Assembly (NCBI RefSeq): GCF_034008315.1 | Contig: NZ_CP125377.1 | Location: forward strand, 4,042,001 to 4,106,000 | DNA length: 64,000 bases | From: Pseudomonas sp. P8_241 | Lineage (GTDB): Bacteria; Pseudomonadota; Gammaproteobacteria; Pseudomonadales; Pseudomonadaceae | Direction: 5' to 3' | In this document: piece by piece, positions 24,200 to 33,425 of the stretch | Position numbering within the stretch: position 1 is the first letter of the stretch | Layout: each line of letters starts with the position of its first letter | Position numbers and translations under genes: made by a program | Notes under the pieces: generated by a model | Seen by the model: only the letters and a program-made list of their open reading frames with translations | Database searches by the model: none | Told to the model about the DNA's origin: nothing

Positions 24200-25249
24200 A
24201 TGCGTCCGCGCAAGACCGAGCACCATCATCTCCCACCTCGAATGTATCAGCGGTCCCGAACTCGCAAAAACGGCCAAGTATGGACGGCGTACTACTATCG
24301 TGACTTTCTCGGCAAGGACATACCTCTAGGGAAGGACTTAGATAAGGCTAGGATCAAATGGGCCGAACTCGAAGCCGAAGAAAAGCCCTTGGACCTACGC
24401 ACCATGAAGGGCATCTTCGACAGGTATATCCGCGACATCGTCTCCAAGAAAGCACCGCGCACCCAGAAGGACAACCTGTCGGAGATCAAGCAGCTTCGCC
24501 CTATGTTCGACAGCGCCCCTATCGACTCAATCACGCCAGCCACAATTGCCGGATACCGGGATGCGCGAACGGCAAAGGTGCGGGCAAACCGCGAGATCGC
24601 CACCCTGTCCCACGTTTTCAACATCGCACGGGAGTGGGGCCTGACAACAAAGGAGAATCCATGCCAGGGCGTGCGCAAAAACAAGGAAACACCGAGGGAC
24701 TACTACGCAAATGATGTGGTGTGGGAGGCGGTTTACAAAAAAGCAGCTCAAGAGCTGAAAGACGCGATGGACCTGGCCTACCTTACCGGGCAACGGCCGG
24801 CAGATGTCCTGGTGATGCGAAAGGATGATGCAGAAGGGGGATATCTGGGTGTGAAGCAAAACAAGACGAACAAAAAGCTGCGTATTCAGATGACGACTGG
24901 CGGAGAAGCAAACAGTTTGGGCCGACTGATCGCAGAGATAACCGAGCGCAATGCTCAGCATGTTTCGAATTACCTGATCGTCAGCCGACACGGCAAGCGG
25001 ATGACCGCGACGATGCTGAGAAAGCGTTGGGATACTGCTCGCGATAAGGCAAAGCTGGCTGCGGTCGAGGTCGGCGACGAACTACTGGCGGCCAAGATTG
25101 GCGGGTTCCAGTTCAGGGATATCAGGCCGAAGGCTGCGTCGGAAATCTCCGATGTTGGCGAGGCGAGCCTACTGTTAGGGCACACCAAAGGCGACATCAC
25201 CGAGCGGGTTTATCGACGTATCGGCGCCATTGCTAGACCGTCAAAATAG
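24200..25249 (+). CDS. Prophage tyrosine integrase
   Basis: 349-residue site-specific recombinase. N-terminal Arm-type DNA-binding part (residues 10-60), core-binding SAM-like domain (about 65-160) and catalytic domain with Arg in TGQRPADVL, the FRDIRPKAAS box, the LLGHTKGDITERVYRR segment and the nucleophilic Tyr in that last motif. It lies 124 bases from the tRNA-Ser fragment, the usual arrangement for a tRNA-targeting integrase. Intact, unlike the internal recombinase at 13.3 kb. Confidence 0.93.
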   Translation: MRPRKTEHHHLPPRMYQRSRTRKNGQVWTAYYYRDFLGKDIPLGKDLDKARIKWAELEAEEKPLDLRTMKGIFDRYIRDIVSKKAPRTQKDNLSEIKQLRPMFDSAPIDSITPATIAGYRDARTAKVRANREIATLSHVFNIAREWGLTTKENPCQGVRKNKETPRDYYANDVVWEAVYKKAAQELKDAMDLAYLTGQRPADVLVMRKDDAEGGYLGVKQNKTNKKLRIQMTTGGEANSLGRLIAEITERNAQHVSNYLIVSRHGKRMTATMLRKRWDTARDKAKLAAVEVGDELLAAKIGGFQFRDIRPKAASEISDVGEASLLLGHTKGDITERVYRRIGAIARPSK

Positions 25250-25372
25250 CCAAAAAAAGCGTTCCATAACTCAAAGTAGACCCCTTGTAGAATGCGGTCT
25301 GTAGAGGTGCTCAAAAATGAAAGTAATGGAACGGAAAATCGCTGCACGCCGCGTATTTAGCGACTTTAAATA

Positions 25373-25433
25373 GCGGTCTTGAAAACCGTCGACTGTAACA
25401 GGTCCATGAGTTCGAATCCCATCGCCTCCGCCA
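25373..25433 (+). tRNA. tRNA-Ser(TGA) 3' fragment; prophage attachment site
   Basis: 61 bases matching the 3' part of tRNA-Ser: anticodon arm GCGGT-CTTGAAA-ACCGT with anticodon TGA at 25380-25382, variable arm, T-arm (GTTCGAATC) and acceptor end CGCCTCCGCCA. The 5' acceptor and D-arm sequence is absent; upstream is phage DNA. This is the attachment-site duplication left by integration. The intact tRNA should lie beyond the left edge of the window. Confidence 0.85.
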
Positions 25434-25440
25434 TCTTTAT

Positions 25441-25474
25441 ACGACAAAGCCCTGATTTTTCAGGGCTTTGTCGT
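25441..25474 (+). terminator. tRNA terminator, 14-bp perfect stem
   Basis: Arms 25441-25454 and 25461-25474 are perfectly complementary (CAAAGCCCTG/CAGGGCTTTG core) around an ATTTTT loop. This is the native terminator of the tRNA-Ser gene and marks the first chromosomal sequence outside the prophage. Confidence 0.75.
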
Positions 25475-25685
25475 CTCTGGCTTTTGGAAAAACTTGCAGC
25501 CCACACTTCGGCCCACACCTTGGATAAAGCATTACTTTTCGACCAGCGGCTAATTCTTCGTATGGTCTCTTGCCTGCACCCGCAGCCCTGAAGAACGGGT
25601 TTTGAGTCAGCTTCCGCAGGAAGCGCCGGAACGAAAACAGAGGTGTGATCTCACTGCGACGCAGTCCAACAAATCACGCATAAAT

Positions 25686-26009
<324 letters not shown>

Positions 26010-26011
26010 CC

Positions 26012-27068
26012 ACTACACCCTACATGGTGCCTCCGATGCGGTGGAATACACCCGATTCGATTGCAAGGTCGCCGGCGGCGAAGCTGAACGCTTGATTCGT
26101 CTTTATATGGACGCCGTCAAAGCCGAGCAAAAGGTTTTGCTGTCGTTTCGTGTTGGTGATCTGTGGATCGATCCGTTTCTCTACGAGAAAGGTGAGAGAC
26201 AGGGCCAGCCAGGCGCAAGCCTGAAAGGTCGTTTGTTCTTCATCGACTGGATCAAGGTCAACGGCTCGCTCGAGTACAAAGCGCCCGCCCGGCAGGAAGC
26301 AACAGCCCCTGCTGAGCAAACGTCAAATCATGAATCCTCTTCAACGTCGGCGGATGCCGAAGCGGAGGCTCAACCCACTCCACGCACCGCGGGCCGTGAC
26401 GCCAGCAGCGCCGACAAGCTACCGATCAACCTGCACGCCGATGAGTTCAACGAATTGATGGGCGATGAATTTATTCCGCTGATCAACAAAGGCGGCGGCG
26501 CGGGCATCCAGGTGACGGCTTACACCCAGACCCTCAGCGATATCGAGGCGCGCATCGGCAACCGGGCCAAAGCCGGCCAGGTCATCGGTAACTTCAACAC
26601 CCTGCAGATGCTCCGGGTGCGCGAAACTGCCACTGCCGAGTTGCTCACCCAACAATTGCCCAAGATCAACGTGCTGACGAAAACCCTGGTCTCGGGCGCC
26701 ACTGACACCTCCAACCCCGAGGCCAACACGGACTTCACTTCGTCCTCCCAAGATCGGGTCAGCAGCAACAGCGTGCCCCTGATCGAGCCAGCGCATATCG
26801 TTAGTCTGCCCAAGGGGCAAATGTTCTCCTTCCAGGTGGGCGGGCAGCTCTGGAAAGTCCGCATGCCACTGCCCAAGCCTTCGCCGGACGATGCCATGCC
26901 CAAGAGTTTGCAGGAGCTGGCTCAGCGGATGCGCGCCAGCTGCAGGCGGGACACTGGTGGAGCGCGAGCGGGGGCGGTCCGACGCTCGACTTCGATCCAG
27001 ATCGGGTTACGCCTCCACGCACTTCTTCAGCAGTAGATACGAGTGCGCCCACTCAGGAGGCGCCGTGA
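26012..27068 (+). pseudogene. Fused ICE remnants: DUF3577 and TraD C-terminus
   Basis: Two gene fragments joined in frame. About 26020-26300 is the C-terminal part of a DUF3577 (STY4534-type) ICE replication-associated protein (VEYTRFDCKVAGGEAERLIR, LFFIDWIKVNG). About 26330-26950 is the C-terminal part of a PFGI-1-class TraD coupling protein (LHADEFNELMGDEFIPLINK, QVTAYTQTLSDIEARIGNRA, LWKVRMPLPKP). The native TraD ending (RQLQAGHWWSAS) follows in another frame to the stop at 27068. An internal deletion fused them and the IS truncated the front. Confidence 0.75.
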
Positions 27069-27102
27069 CGCCGTCGGACTTGCACCGCGCTTTGGAGTAA
27101 AG

Positions 27103-27834
27103 ATGGTGACTTCAGTTCAGCGCCCTCCATCGCAACCCATCCAGCGCCCTGGGCTGATCGTTTCGGCGATAGGCCTGGTCCTGCGCATTATAGGTTTGCT
27201 GATCGCCTCGTTGCTGTTCTCAATCCTGGTCGAGCTCGTCGGTCTGCTGCTGTTCTGGGGTGATCAAGGTTGGCGACACTGTCAGGCGATGCTGAGCAGC
27301 GAACTGGGCTGGCTCAGTGAGCACTTCACACTCTCACTGATTGTCCAACAGCCTGGACAGACGATTGTCCAGTGGCTGGATTTCCTCAAGCAGTGGTTAC
27401 TGGTCAAGACCGGTTTTATGGATTTCGCCCAGCAGGCGCGAGTGTCGAGCCAAGACAACGGTTTGTGGGGAGGGATCAGTCAGCGGTATGTGAGTATTGA
27501 GGATTTTGTCCTGGCGGCGGTGTATGCCACCTTCACTTTCGTGGTGCGCCTGACCATTCTAGCGCTGGCGCCCCCCCTTTTTTCTGCTGGCCATGCTCAC
27601 CGGTTTCATCGACGGTCTGATGCGCCGTGACCTGCGTAAATTTGGCGCCGGGCGAGAAAGCAGCTTTGTCTATCACCGGGCCAAGCGAGCGGTCATCCCA
27701 CTGCTGATCGTGCCCTGGATCCTTACCTGTCCCTACCCTTTTCGCTCAACCCAATGGCCGTACTTCTGCCTTGCGCCGTGATGCTCGGGGTGGCCATGGC
27801 CATCACAGCGGCGACATTCAAAAAATATCTCTGA
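27103..27834 (+). pseudogene. ICE membrane protein (TIGR03747 type), frameshifted
   Basis: The gene that normally follows traD in PFGI-1-class elements. First frame MVTSVQRPPSQPIQRPGLIV with membrane segment LIASLLFSILVELVGLLLFW and the conserved QQARVSSQDNGLWGGISQRY. After a C7T6 tract (27571-27583) the homologous sequence continues in other frames as FLLAMLTGFIDGLMRRDLRK and VIPLLIVPW, ending at 27834. Homopolymer slippage plus a second indel break it. Confidence 0.72.
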
Positions 27835-28030
27835 GTGCGACATAAACTCTTACTTTTGCTTATATATCAATATGATATGAAGAATAATAAAAATAAACTA
27901 AAAGCTTTGACTGCCATTGTTAAGCGTCCGATGGCAACTTTATCGCCCGGACTTTGACCTGCTGTACGACCAGCAGCAGCTCAAGATTGTAGAAAAATAC
28001 TCAAAGGATGTGATTTAATCCAAAAATCAA
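27835..28030. other. AT-rich junction between ICE scar and catabolic island
   Basis: About 200 bases, strongly AT-rich around 27840-27905. A short plus-strand coding-like tail (YRPDFDLLYDQQQLKIVEKY, stop at 28016-28018) precedes the first operator, but I cannot assign it. No complete gene here. Confidence 0.4.
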
Positions 28031-28048
28031 AGACCGTATAGTCGGTCT
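28031..28048. promoter_or_regulatory. Catabolic operator A
   Basis: AGACCG-TATAGT-CGGTCT, perfect in both half-sites. It is 75 bases upstream of the decayed CoA ligase copy, the same relation as operator B to the intact ligase. TATTAT follows directly (28048-28053) as a possible -10. Confidence 0.7.
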
Positions 28049-28122
28049 ATTATTTAATTGCTATTCAATCAGTCCACTACACTCGTCCAGCGTCATAGCC
28101 ATAAAGAGACCAAGAGACCCTC

Positions 28123-28601
28123 ATGAAATTCCAGTTCACTGCAACGGTACAAACGTTTCGCTACTCTAAACCCCATGCACATAGCTTCCCACTGCAATGA
28201 ACGGGAACGTACCCGGGCTGACCAAGCAAGCGCACCTAACCTCGACGCTGATTAACCTCGGAGTCCATCGCGATGTTAGGCCTCTATTTCGACCACTGCC
28301 TTGAGTAGATGTCAGAGGAATGCTGGGCTGTCGGTTCCCTCAACCCAATGAACGCTCGCTGGAGCCCTAGTAAGATGACCTACTCATTGGATGACTGCCA
28401 AGCGTGGGTTCTACTCATTGACGACAAATACAAAACACTGGCAGTGAAATCCGGGGGGCTTGCAGCACTCTGTAGACGTTCATCTACGCAGGGCCTGGCG
28501 AATGCCCTCCTTTGATGCTTGATTACGAACACCGACTGAGGGAAAACAAACCCGTGGCACAGGTGCCGCGTACTGACAATGAACTGACCGGCGTGTTCTA
28601 A
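28123..28601 (+). pseudogene. Decayed acyl-CoA ligase, second copy
   Basis: Degraded relative of the ligase at 29.7 kb. It begins MKFQFTATVQTF (compare MHFQMTQTLHRL in the intact gene). After frameshifts it gives GLYFDHCLE, a stop, then VGSLNPMNARWSPSKMTYSL and DDCQAWVLLIDDKYKTLA, closely matching ALNPVNTRWSVAEIAYSLDD and ILLIDEHFAPLA. It ends near DNELTGVF (compare QDLAGVFYTGG), before the AMP-binding motif. Only the first third survives. Confidence 0.72.
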
Positions 28602-28825
28602 CTCAGAGAGCCCTTGTGATGCGACATTGATCGGAGGGTGAACTAAGCGAGCCATTCCCGACGCTGAAAACGAAGACATGACGCTTTTCAGCCCCGGCCA
28701 CGTTAGCCAGAGCCGCTTCAGCCCATTCTGCCGGATACGGAAACCCCTAGGCTATCGAGCGCCACCTACTAAAAAAAGGTAGGATTAGGCATTTTTTATA
28801 CACTAGACAGGAGCAAATAAACCCC

Positions 28826-29431
28826 ATGAGCCGCGTCAGAGCAGACGATTACGACGACAAGAAACAGCTCATTCTGAAAAAGGCAGCCGCTCTATTTGCA
28901 ACCAGAGGATTTGGTAGTGCAACCATGATCGACGTTGCCAAAGCCTGCGGTGCGTCGAAGTCTAGAATTTATCATTACTTTTCCAGTAAGGAAGACGTCC
29001 TTTTCGACATCATCATCGAGCACATCAAGAATCTGAGCGATGAACTCAGCACGATTTCCAGCCGCCCAATCCCGGCTAAAGAGCGCTTTGCGCAGTTCGT
29101 CACGGCCTTTATCAGATGCAGTGCCGATTCGCGAAATGAACACCTGGTACTGGTCAACGACATCAAGTTCTTGCCTGAAGACAAGCGCAAGCAAGTGCTC
29201 AAACTGGAAACCCACCTGGTTTCCATGCTGATTACCCTGCTACAGGAAATTAACCCAACCTTAATGACCCCCGTGAAAGTCCGCACACCCTACGCCATGC
29301 TGCTATTCGGAATGGTGATCTGGACCTTCACATGGTATGAGAAAAACGGCGCCGTCTCCCCCGAAGAGCTGGCCTCACGCATTTCTCACCTCTTCCTCGC
29401 AGGCTTTCAAGACAGCACCCCACCCGTTTAA
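28826..29431 (+). CDS. TetR-family regulator 1
   Basis: 201-residue TetR/AcrR protein. N-terminal HTH (residues 15-60: KKAAALFATRGFGSATMIDV, then ACGASKSRIYHYFSSKEDVL) and a helical ligand-binding domain resembling the group that senses acyl-CoA compounds (PaaR/KstR2-like C-domain). Encoded at the left end of the catabolic island, divergent from nothing and without an operator of the AGACCG type in its own upstream region. A likely repressor of the island, binding the shared dyad with or instead of the second TetR. Effector unknown; an acyl-CoA intermediate is plausible. Confidence 0.85.
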   Translation: MSRVRADDYDDKKQLILKKAAALFATRGFGSATMIDVAKACGASKSRIYHYFSSKEDVLFDIIIEHIKNLSDELSTISSRPIPAKERFAQFVTAFIRCSADSRNEHLVLVNDIKFLPEDKRKQVLKLETHLVSMLITLLQEINPTLMTPVKVRTPYAMLLFGMVIWTFTWYEKNGAVSPEELASRISHLFLAGFQDSTPPV

Positions 29432-29598
29432 TACCCCTACTATCGTGGATAGGGTTTGCGCGACCATAACCTTGAAGCTGCTGCCCAGATTGTCATAGCA
29501 AGCCGTTGAGTCGGCGACTCAACGGCTAACGCTGGGTACGGTTTATCGGACTTGCATTCAGCCCGTCTAAAACACAACATGGAGACACGCATTAGCCA

Positions 29599-29629
29599 TT
29601 GACAGACCGTCCGGACGGATTATTATATA
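29599..29629 (+). promoter_or_regulatory. Promoter with operator B, CoA ligase operon
   Basis: TTGACA (29599-29604) and TATTAT (29621-29626) at 16-base spacing, with the dyad AGACCG-TCCGGA-CGGATT (29604-29621) filling the spacer. A repressor bound here would block RNA polymerase. The ligase ATG follows at 29682 with AAGAGG upstream. Confidence 0.72.
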
Positions 29630-29681
29630 GTCCGTATACCTATCGCCCCGTGCGCCTACAAAAATAACAAGAGGTACCCAT

Positions 29682-31244
29682 ATGCACTTCCAGATGACTC
29701 AGACTCTCCATCGGCTGATTCAGCAAAAGCCGAACCAGGAGGCTTACCACTACCAGAATCGGCGCCGTACCTGGACCGAGTTCGGTGATCGCGTTGCTCG
29801 CCTAGCCTCTTGCCTGCAAGCATTTGGTATGGAGGGGGGAGATCGAGTCGGAATTCTGGCTTTAAACTCCGACCGTTACCTGGAATACATGATGGGCGTC
29901 TGGTGGGGCGGTGGAGCCCTCAACCCGGTCAATACCCGTTGGAGTGTGGCGGAAATCGCCTACTCGCTGGACGACTGCAACACCCAGATATTGCTGATTG
30001 ATGAGCACTTCGCACCTCTGGCTGAAGAGCTGCGTGCGCGCTCAAAATCGCTGAAAACCATTATTTTCGCCGGTGACGGAGTCGCCCCTGAAGGGCTGCC
30101 AAACTATGAAGAGTTACTGAAGCAATACCCGCCCGTGCAGGATGCCGAGCGCCAGGATCAGGATCTCGCCGGTGTTTTCTACACAGGTGGCACGACCGGT
30201 TTCCCCAAAGGCGTCATGCTGAGTCACACCAACCTGCTGAGCAATGCCCTGGCGTACCTGCTGGACTTGGACTACCGGGAAGATGAAGTGGTGCTCTGCG
30301 CTGCGCCTATTTTCCACCAAGCAGGTATGTGCGTCGTTATACGTGCATTTGTCCGGGGTTGCCGCTGCACCATCATTAATGGCTTTGACACCCTTGAGAT
30401 CCTCGAAGCGATCGAAAAGGAAAAGGTCACCTTCACATTGCTGGTTCCAACCATGATCCAGCGCATTGTCGACCACCCAGAAGTTGCCAACTACGACCTC
30501 AGCAGTCTGCGTCGCATCCTGTATGGCGCCTCCCCCATCAGCGAAGGCCTCCTTGAGCGCAGCTTCAGCGCTCTGCCCAATGTCGAGTTCCTGCAGGGTT
30601 ACGGCATGACCGAAACCGGCGGACCCTATACTGTCTTGTCGGCATTCTGCCACACACCGCAGGGGCGCAATCCGGATCGACTTCGCTCAGCTGGCAAGAC
30701 CATCTGGGGCATGGAAATTCGCATCATTGGCGATGACGGCAAACAGTTGCCCAACGGCCTGGTGGGCGAAGTCATTTCCCGTGGCCCGGGCGTGATGCTT
30801 GGCTACTGGAACCGCCCAGAGGAAACAACCAAGACCATGGTGAATGGCTGGGTACATTCAGGAGACGCCGGCTACCTGGATGACGAGGGTTATCTGTTCC
30901 TGGTGGACCGGGTCAAGGACATGATCGTCTCTGGCGGCGAAAACGTTTACTCCTCTGAGGTTGAAAACGCTATCAGCTTGCACCCAGACGTTGCCTGCTC
31001 GGCTGTAATCGGTATTCCAAGCGAACGCTGGGGCGAAGCAGTCCATGCACTGGTGGTACTGCATCAGGGCCGAAACATGACACCCGAAGCATTGCGCGCG
31101 CACTGCAAGGAACTTATCGCGGGCTACAAATGCCCGGTCAGCGTCGAGTTCCGCGAGTCCCTCCCGGTTACCGGTGCCGGCAAAATCCAAAAGAACGAGC
31201 TGCGTGCGCCCTACTGGAAAGACCACAGCCGTCGTGTCGGCTGA
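29682..31244 (+). CDS. Acyl-CoA ligase (AMP-forming)
   Basis: 520-residue acyl-adenylate-forming ligase expected to activate the carboxylic substrate as a CoA thioester. Motifs in order: P-loop YTGGTTGFPKGVMLSH (about residue 167), GYGMTE (about 307), adenylate-binding SGDAGYLDDEGYLFLVDRVK (about 395), DMIVSGGENVYS, and catalytic Lys in GAGKIQKNEL near the C-terminus. Medium/long-chain or aryl-type specificity cannot be read from sequence. First gene of the rightward operon with the reductase; activation is probably the entry step of the pathway. Confidence 0.9.
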   Translation: MHFQMTQTLHRLIQQKPNQEAYHYQNRRRTWTEFGDRVARLASCLQAFGMEGGDRVGILALNSDRYLEYMMGVWWGGGALNPVNTRWSVAEIAYSLDDCNTQILLIDEHFAPLAEELRARSKSLKTIIFAGDGVAPEGLPNYEELLKQYPPVQDAERQDQDLAGVFYTGGTTGFPKGVMLSHTNLLSNALAYLLDLDYREDEVVLCAAPIFHQAGMCVVIRAFVRGCRCTIINGFDTLEILEAIEKEKVTFTLLVPTMIQRIVDHPEVANYDLSSLRRILYGASPISEGLLERSFSALPNVEFLQGYGMTETGGPYTVLSAFCHTPQGRNPDRLRSAGKTIWGMEIRIIGDDGKQLPNGLVGEVISRGPGVMLGYWNRPEETTKTMVNGWVHSGDAGYLDDEGYLFLVDRVKDMIVSGGENVYSSEVENAISLHPDVACSAVIGIPSERWGEAVHALVVLHQGRNMTPEALRAHCKELIAGYKCPVSVEFRESLPVTGAGKIQKNELRAPYWKDHSRRVG

Positions 31245-31299
31245 CCCATCAGCCAACGCCTGGACGCAGCCATGCAAGCCCTTCATTTGGGAGTAAGAC

Positions 31300-32556
31300 A
31301 TGAATCAAATCAATTCCCGCCCCGGGGTCGTCATCGTGGGCGCAGGGCAAGGTGGGGGTGAAGCCTCGACCGCACTGCGCCAGCAAGGTTATCAGGGAAG
31401 CATTACCCTCATCGGCGATGAACCGCAACTGCCCTATCGTCGACCGCCGCTGTCCAAAGCCTTCCTGCTCGGCGATATGACCGTGGAAGACTTGCAGCTC
31501 AAGCCAGCTGAAACCTACGAGCAGTTCAATATCCAGTGCAATCTCGGCACCCGTGTCGAGACCATTGATCGTCACAACCGGCAGGTGCAGCTCTCCGATG
31601 GTTCGAACGTAGCCTACGAGCATCTGATCCTGGCCACCGGCGGTCAGGCCAGACGCCTGACACTGCCAGGCAGCCAGCATCGCAATGTGCATTACATCCG
31701 CACCGTGAGTGATATTGAGCGCTTACGTCTGGATCTGCAGCCTGGTCGTCGGCTGGTCATGGTCGGCGGCGGCTATGTAGGATTGGAGGTCGCCGCCGTG
31801 GCCTGCAAGAAAGGTCTACACGTTACCGTCGTGGAGGCCATGCCCCGAGTTCTCGCCCGGGTGACAGCTCCGGAACTTTCAAATTTTTATGAGCAGGCAC
31901 ACCGCCGCCGTGGTGTCTCGATATTAACTGGTTGCGGTGTTGAGGCCTTTCATGGACAAACACAGGTCGAGCAAGTCGTACTCGCTGACGGACGTCGCCT
32001 GGACGCTGATCTGGTTATTGTTGGTATTGGTCTGATCCCGGGGATCTCACTGGCACAACAGTGCAATCTTGCAATCACCGAAGGCGCCATTGCCGTTGAT
32101 GCCCATACACGCACCAGCGACCCTCACATCTTTGCGATTGGCGACTGTACCTATCACGAAAATCGGTTTTATGAAGGTCGCCCCATGCGGCTGGAATCGG
32201 TACCCAATGCAACGGAGCAGGCCCGAATAGCCGCGGCCAATATCTGCGGCAAAGACTCCAGCTATGATTCAGTGCCCTGGTTCTGGTCCGATCAGTTTGA
32301 TCTAAAGCTGCAGATGGTCGGCCTATCCTCGGGTTACGACCAGCTAGTGATCCGCGGCAGCATGAGCGATGAGTCCTTTATCGCATTCTATCTTGCGAAG
32401 GGCACCATCATTTCCGCTGACGCGGTCAATCGCCCGCAAGACTTCCTTTTCGCCAAGAAGCTTGTTGCCCAGCGCAGCCGGTTAAGCCCTGAACAACTGG
32501 CCGATATGGACACGCCGCTCAAATCCCTCCTCACACTGCCTCCTGTTTCAGCTTGA
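31300..32556 (+). CDS. Ferredoxin reductase of the Rieske system
   Basis: 418-residue FAD/NADH-dependent reductase of the putidaredoxin/rhodocoxin reductase type. FAD-binding VIVGAGQGGGEASTALRQQG at the N-terminus, NAD-binding VMVGGGYVGLEVAAVACKKG (about residue 150), FAIGDCTYHENRFY (about residue 283) and a C-terminal dimer domain with PWFWSDQFDLKLQMVG. It should pass electrons from NADH to the [2Fe-2S] ferredoxin at 60.8 kb and then to the Rieske oxygenase. In one operon with the CoA ligase, 28 kb from its partners but under the same operator motif. Confidence 0.92.
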   Translation: MNQINSRPGVVIVGAGQGGGEASTALRQQGYQGSITLIGDEPQLPYRRPPLSKAFLLGDMTVEDLQLKPAETYEQFNIQCNLGTRVETIDRHNRQVQLSDGSNVAYEHLILATGGQARRLTLPGSQHRNVHYIRTVSDIERLRLDLQPGRRLVMVGGGYVGLEVAAVACKKGLHVTVVEAMPRVLARVTAPELSNFYEQAHRRRGVSILTGCGVEAFHGQTQVEQVVLADGRRLDADLVIVGIGLIPGISLAQQCNLAITEGAIAVDAHTRTSDPHIFAIGDCTYHENRFYEGRPMRLESVPNATEQARIAAANICGKDSSYDSVPWFWSDQFDLKLQMVGLSSGYDQLVIRGSMSDESFIAFYLAKGTIISADAVNRPQDFLFAKKLVAQRSRLSPEQLADMDTPLKSLLTLPPVSA

Positions 32557-32565
32557 GGCTTAATA

Positions 32566-32592
32566 GGCGCACCGACGGGTGCGCCTTTTTTT
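32566..32592 (+). terminator. Terminator between reductase and lyase
   Basis: GGCGCACC (32566-32573), GACG loop, GGTGCGCC (32578-32585), then seven T. It ends the ligase-reductase transcript, at least partly, before the lyase gene, whose ATG is only 14 bases further. Confidence 0.8.
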
Positions 32593-32606
32593 CAAAGGAT
32601 TTTTTC

Positions 32607-33425
32607 ATGATCTCAAACGCGCGATCCGCACTCTTCGTCCCGGGTGATCGTCCCGAGCGTTTTGCCAAGGCATACGGTAGCGGCGCAGATTACGTCATCA
32701 TCGACCTGGAAGATGCTGTGGATGAATCAAGCAAAGAGCAGGCCCGGCAGAACGTGGCCGAATTTGCCGGAGCAAATCCTGGGCATATGTTGTTGGTAAG
32801 AATCAATGTCGCCGGACATCCGCATCATGAATCGGATCTGGAGCTCTGCAGAACATGTCCCAATGTCGCAGGGGTTCTTTTGCCGAAAGCCGAAAGTACG
32901 GAGCAGATTAACCAAGCTACACGCTGCCTGAAACCGATCTGGCCGATCATAGAAAGCGCCCGAGGGCTAGCCAACATCGAGAGCCTGGCAAGCTGCCACG
33001 GGATTGGACGCATGTGCCTGGGCACTGTGGACCTGTCGTTGGACCTGAACCTGGAAGACGGTGGGGCCGCCGAAGTCATACTCAATCAGGCACGCTATGC
33101 GCTGCTGGTTCACTCACGTGCCAACTCGTTGGAAGCACCGCTCGATGGTGTGTATGTCGCTCTGGATGATAATCCGGGGCTGGCCGCTACCGCAAAACGT
33201 TCCCGCGCCATGGGGTTTGCCGGCATGCTCTGCCTACACCCCAAACAAATCCCGACGATTCATACTGCTTGGCGCCCTGACGCCAGTGCAATTGCATGGG
33301 CTCGACGGGTCGTTGAGGCCGCCCAGGGCACCGGGGCCTTCCGCTTGGATGGTCAGATGATTGATGCACCAGTCATCGCCAAAGCAAACAAACTGCTTGC
33401 CTTGGCAGAGCCCGATCAGGACTAG
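32607..33425 (+). CDS. CitE-like citramalyl/malyl-CoA lyase
   Basis: 272-residue HpcH/HpaI aldolase-citrate lyase family protein. Start at 32607 behind AAAGGA. Family blocks: SALFVPGDRPERFAKAYGSG (N-terminus), VIIDLEDAVDESSKEQAR with the metal-binding acidic residues, LLPKAESTEQI and CLHPKQIPTIH. Relatives cleave beta-hydroxyacyl-CoA thioesters such as (S)-citramalyl-CoA into acetyl-CoA and pyruvate. Together with the Mct-like and Meh/Ich-like enzymes this is the expected last step. Stop overlaps the convergent crotonase gene by four bases. Confidence 0.82.
   Translation: MISNARSALFVPGDRPERFAKAYGSGADYVIIDLEDAVDESSKEQARQNVAEFAGANPGHMLLVRINVAGHPHHESDLELCRTCPNVAGVLLPKAESTEQINQATRCLKPIWPIIESARGLANIESLASCHGIGRMCLGTVDLSLDLNLEDGGAAEVILNQARYALLVHSRANSLEAPLDGVYVALDDNPGLAATAKRSRAMGFAGMLCLHPKQIPTIHTAWRPDASAIAWARRVVEAAQGTGAFRLDGQMIDAPVIAKANKLLALAEPDQD

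Noticed and set aside
26041..27036. 331-aa open frame read as one novel ICE protein
   Set aside because: Its two halves match the C-terminal parts of different ICE proteins (DUF3577 and TraD); a deletion fusion explains it.
28309..28515. 68-codon frame as an independent small gene
   Set aside because: It aligns with an internal part of the acyl-CoA ligase and has no start signal; a pseudogene fragment.
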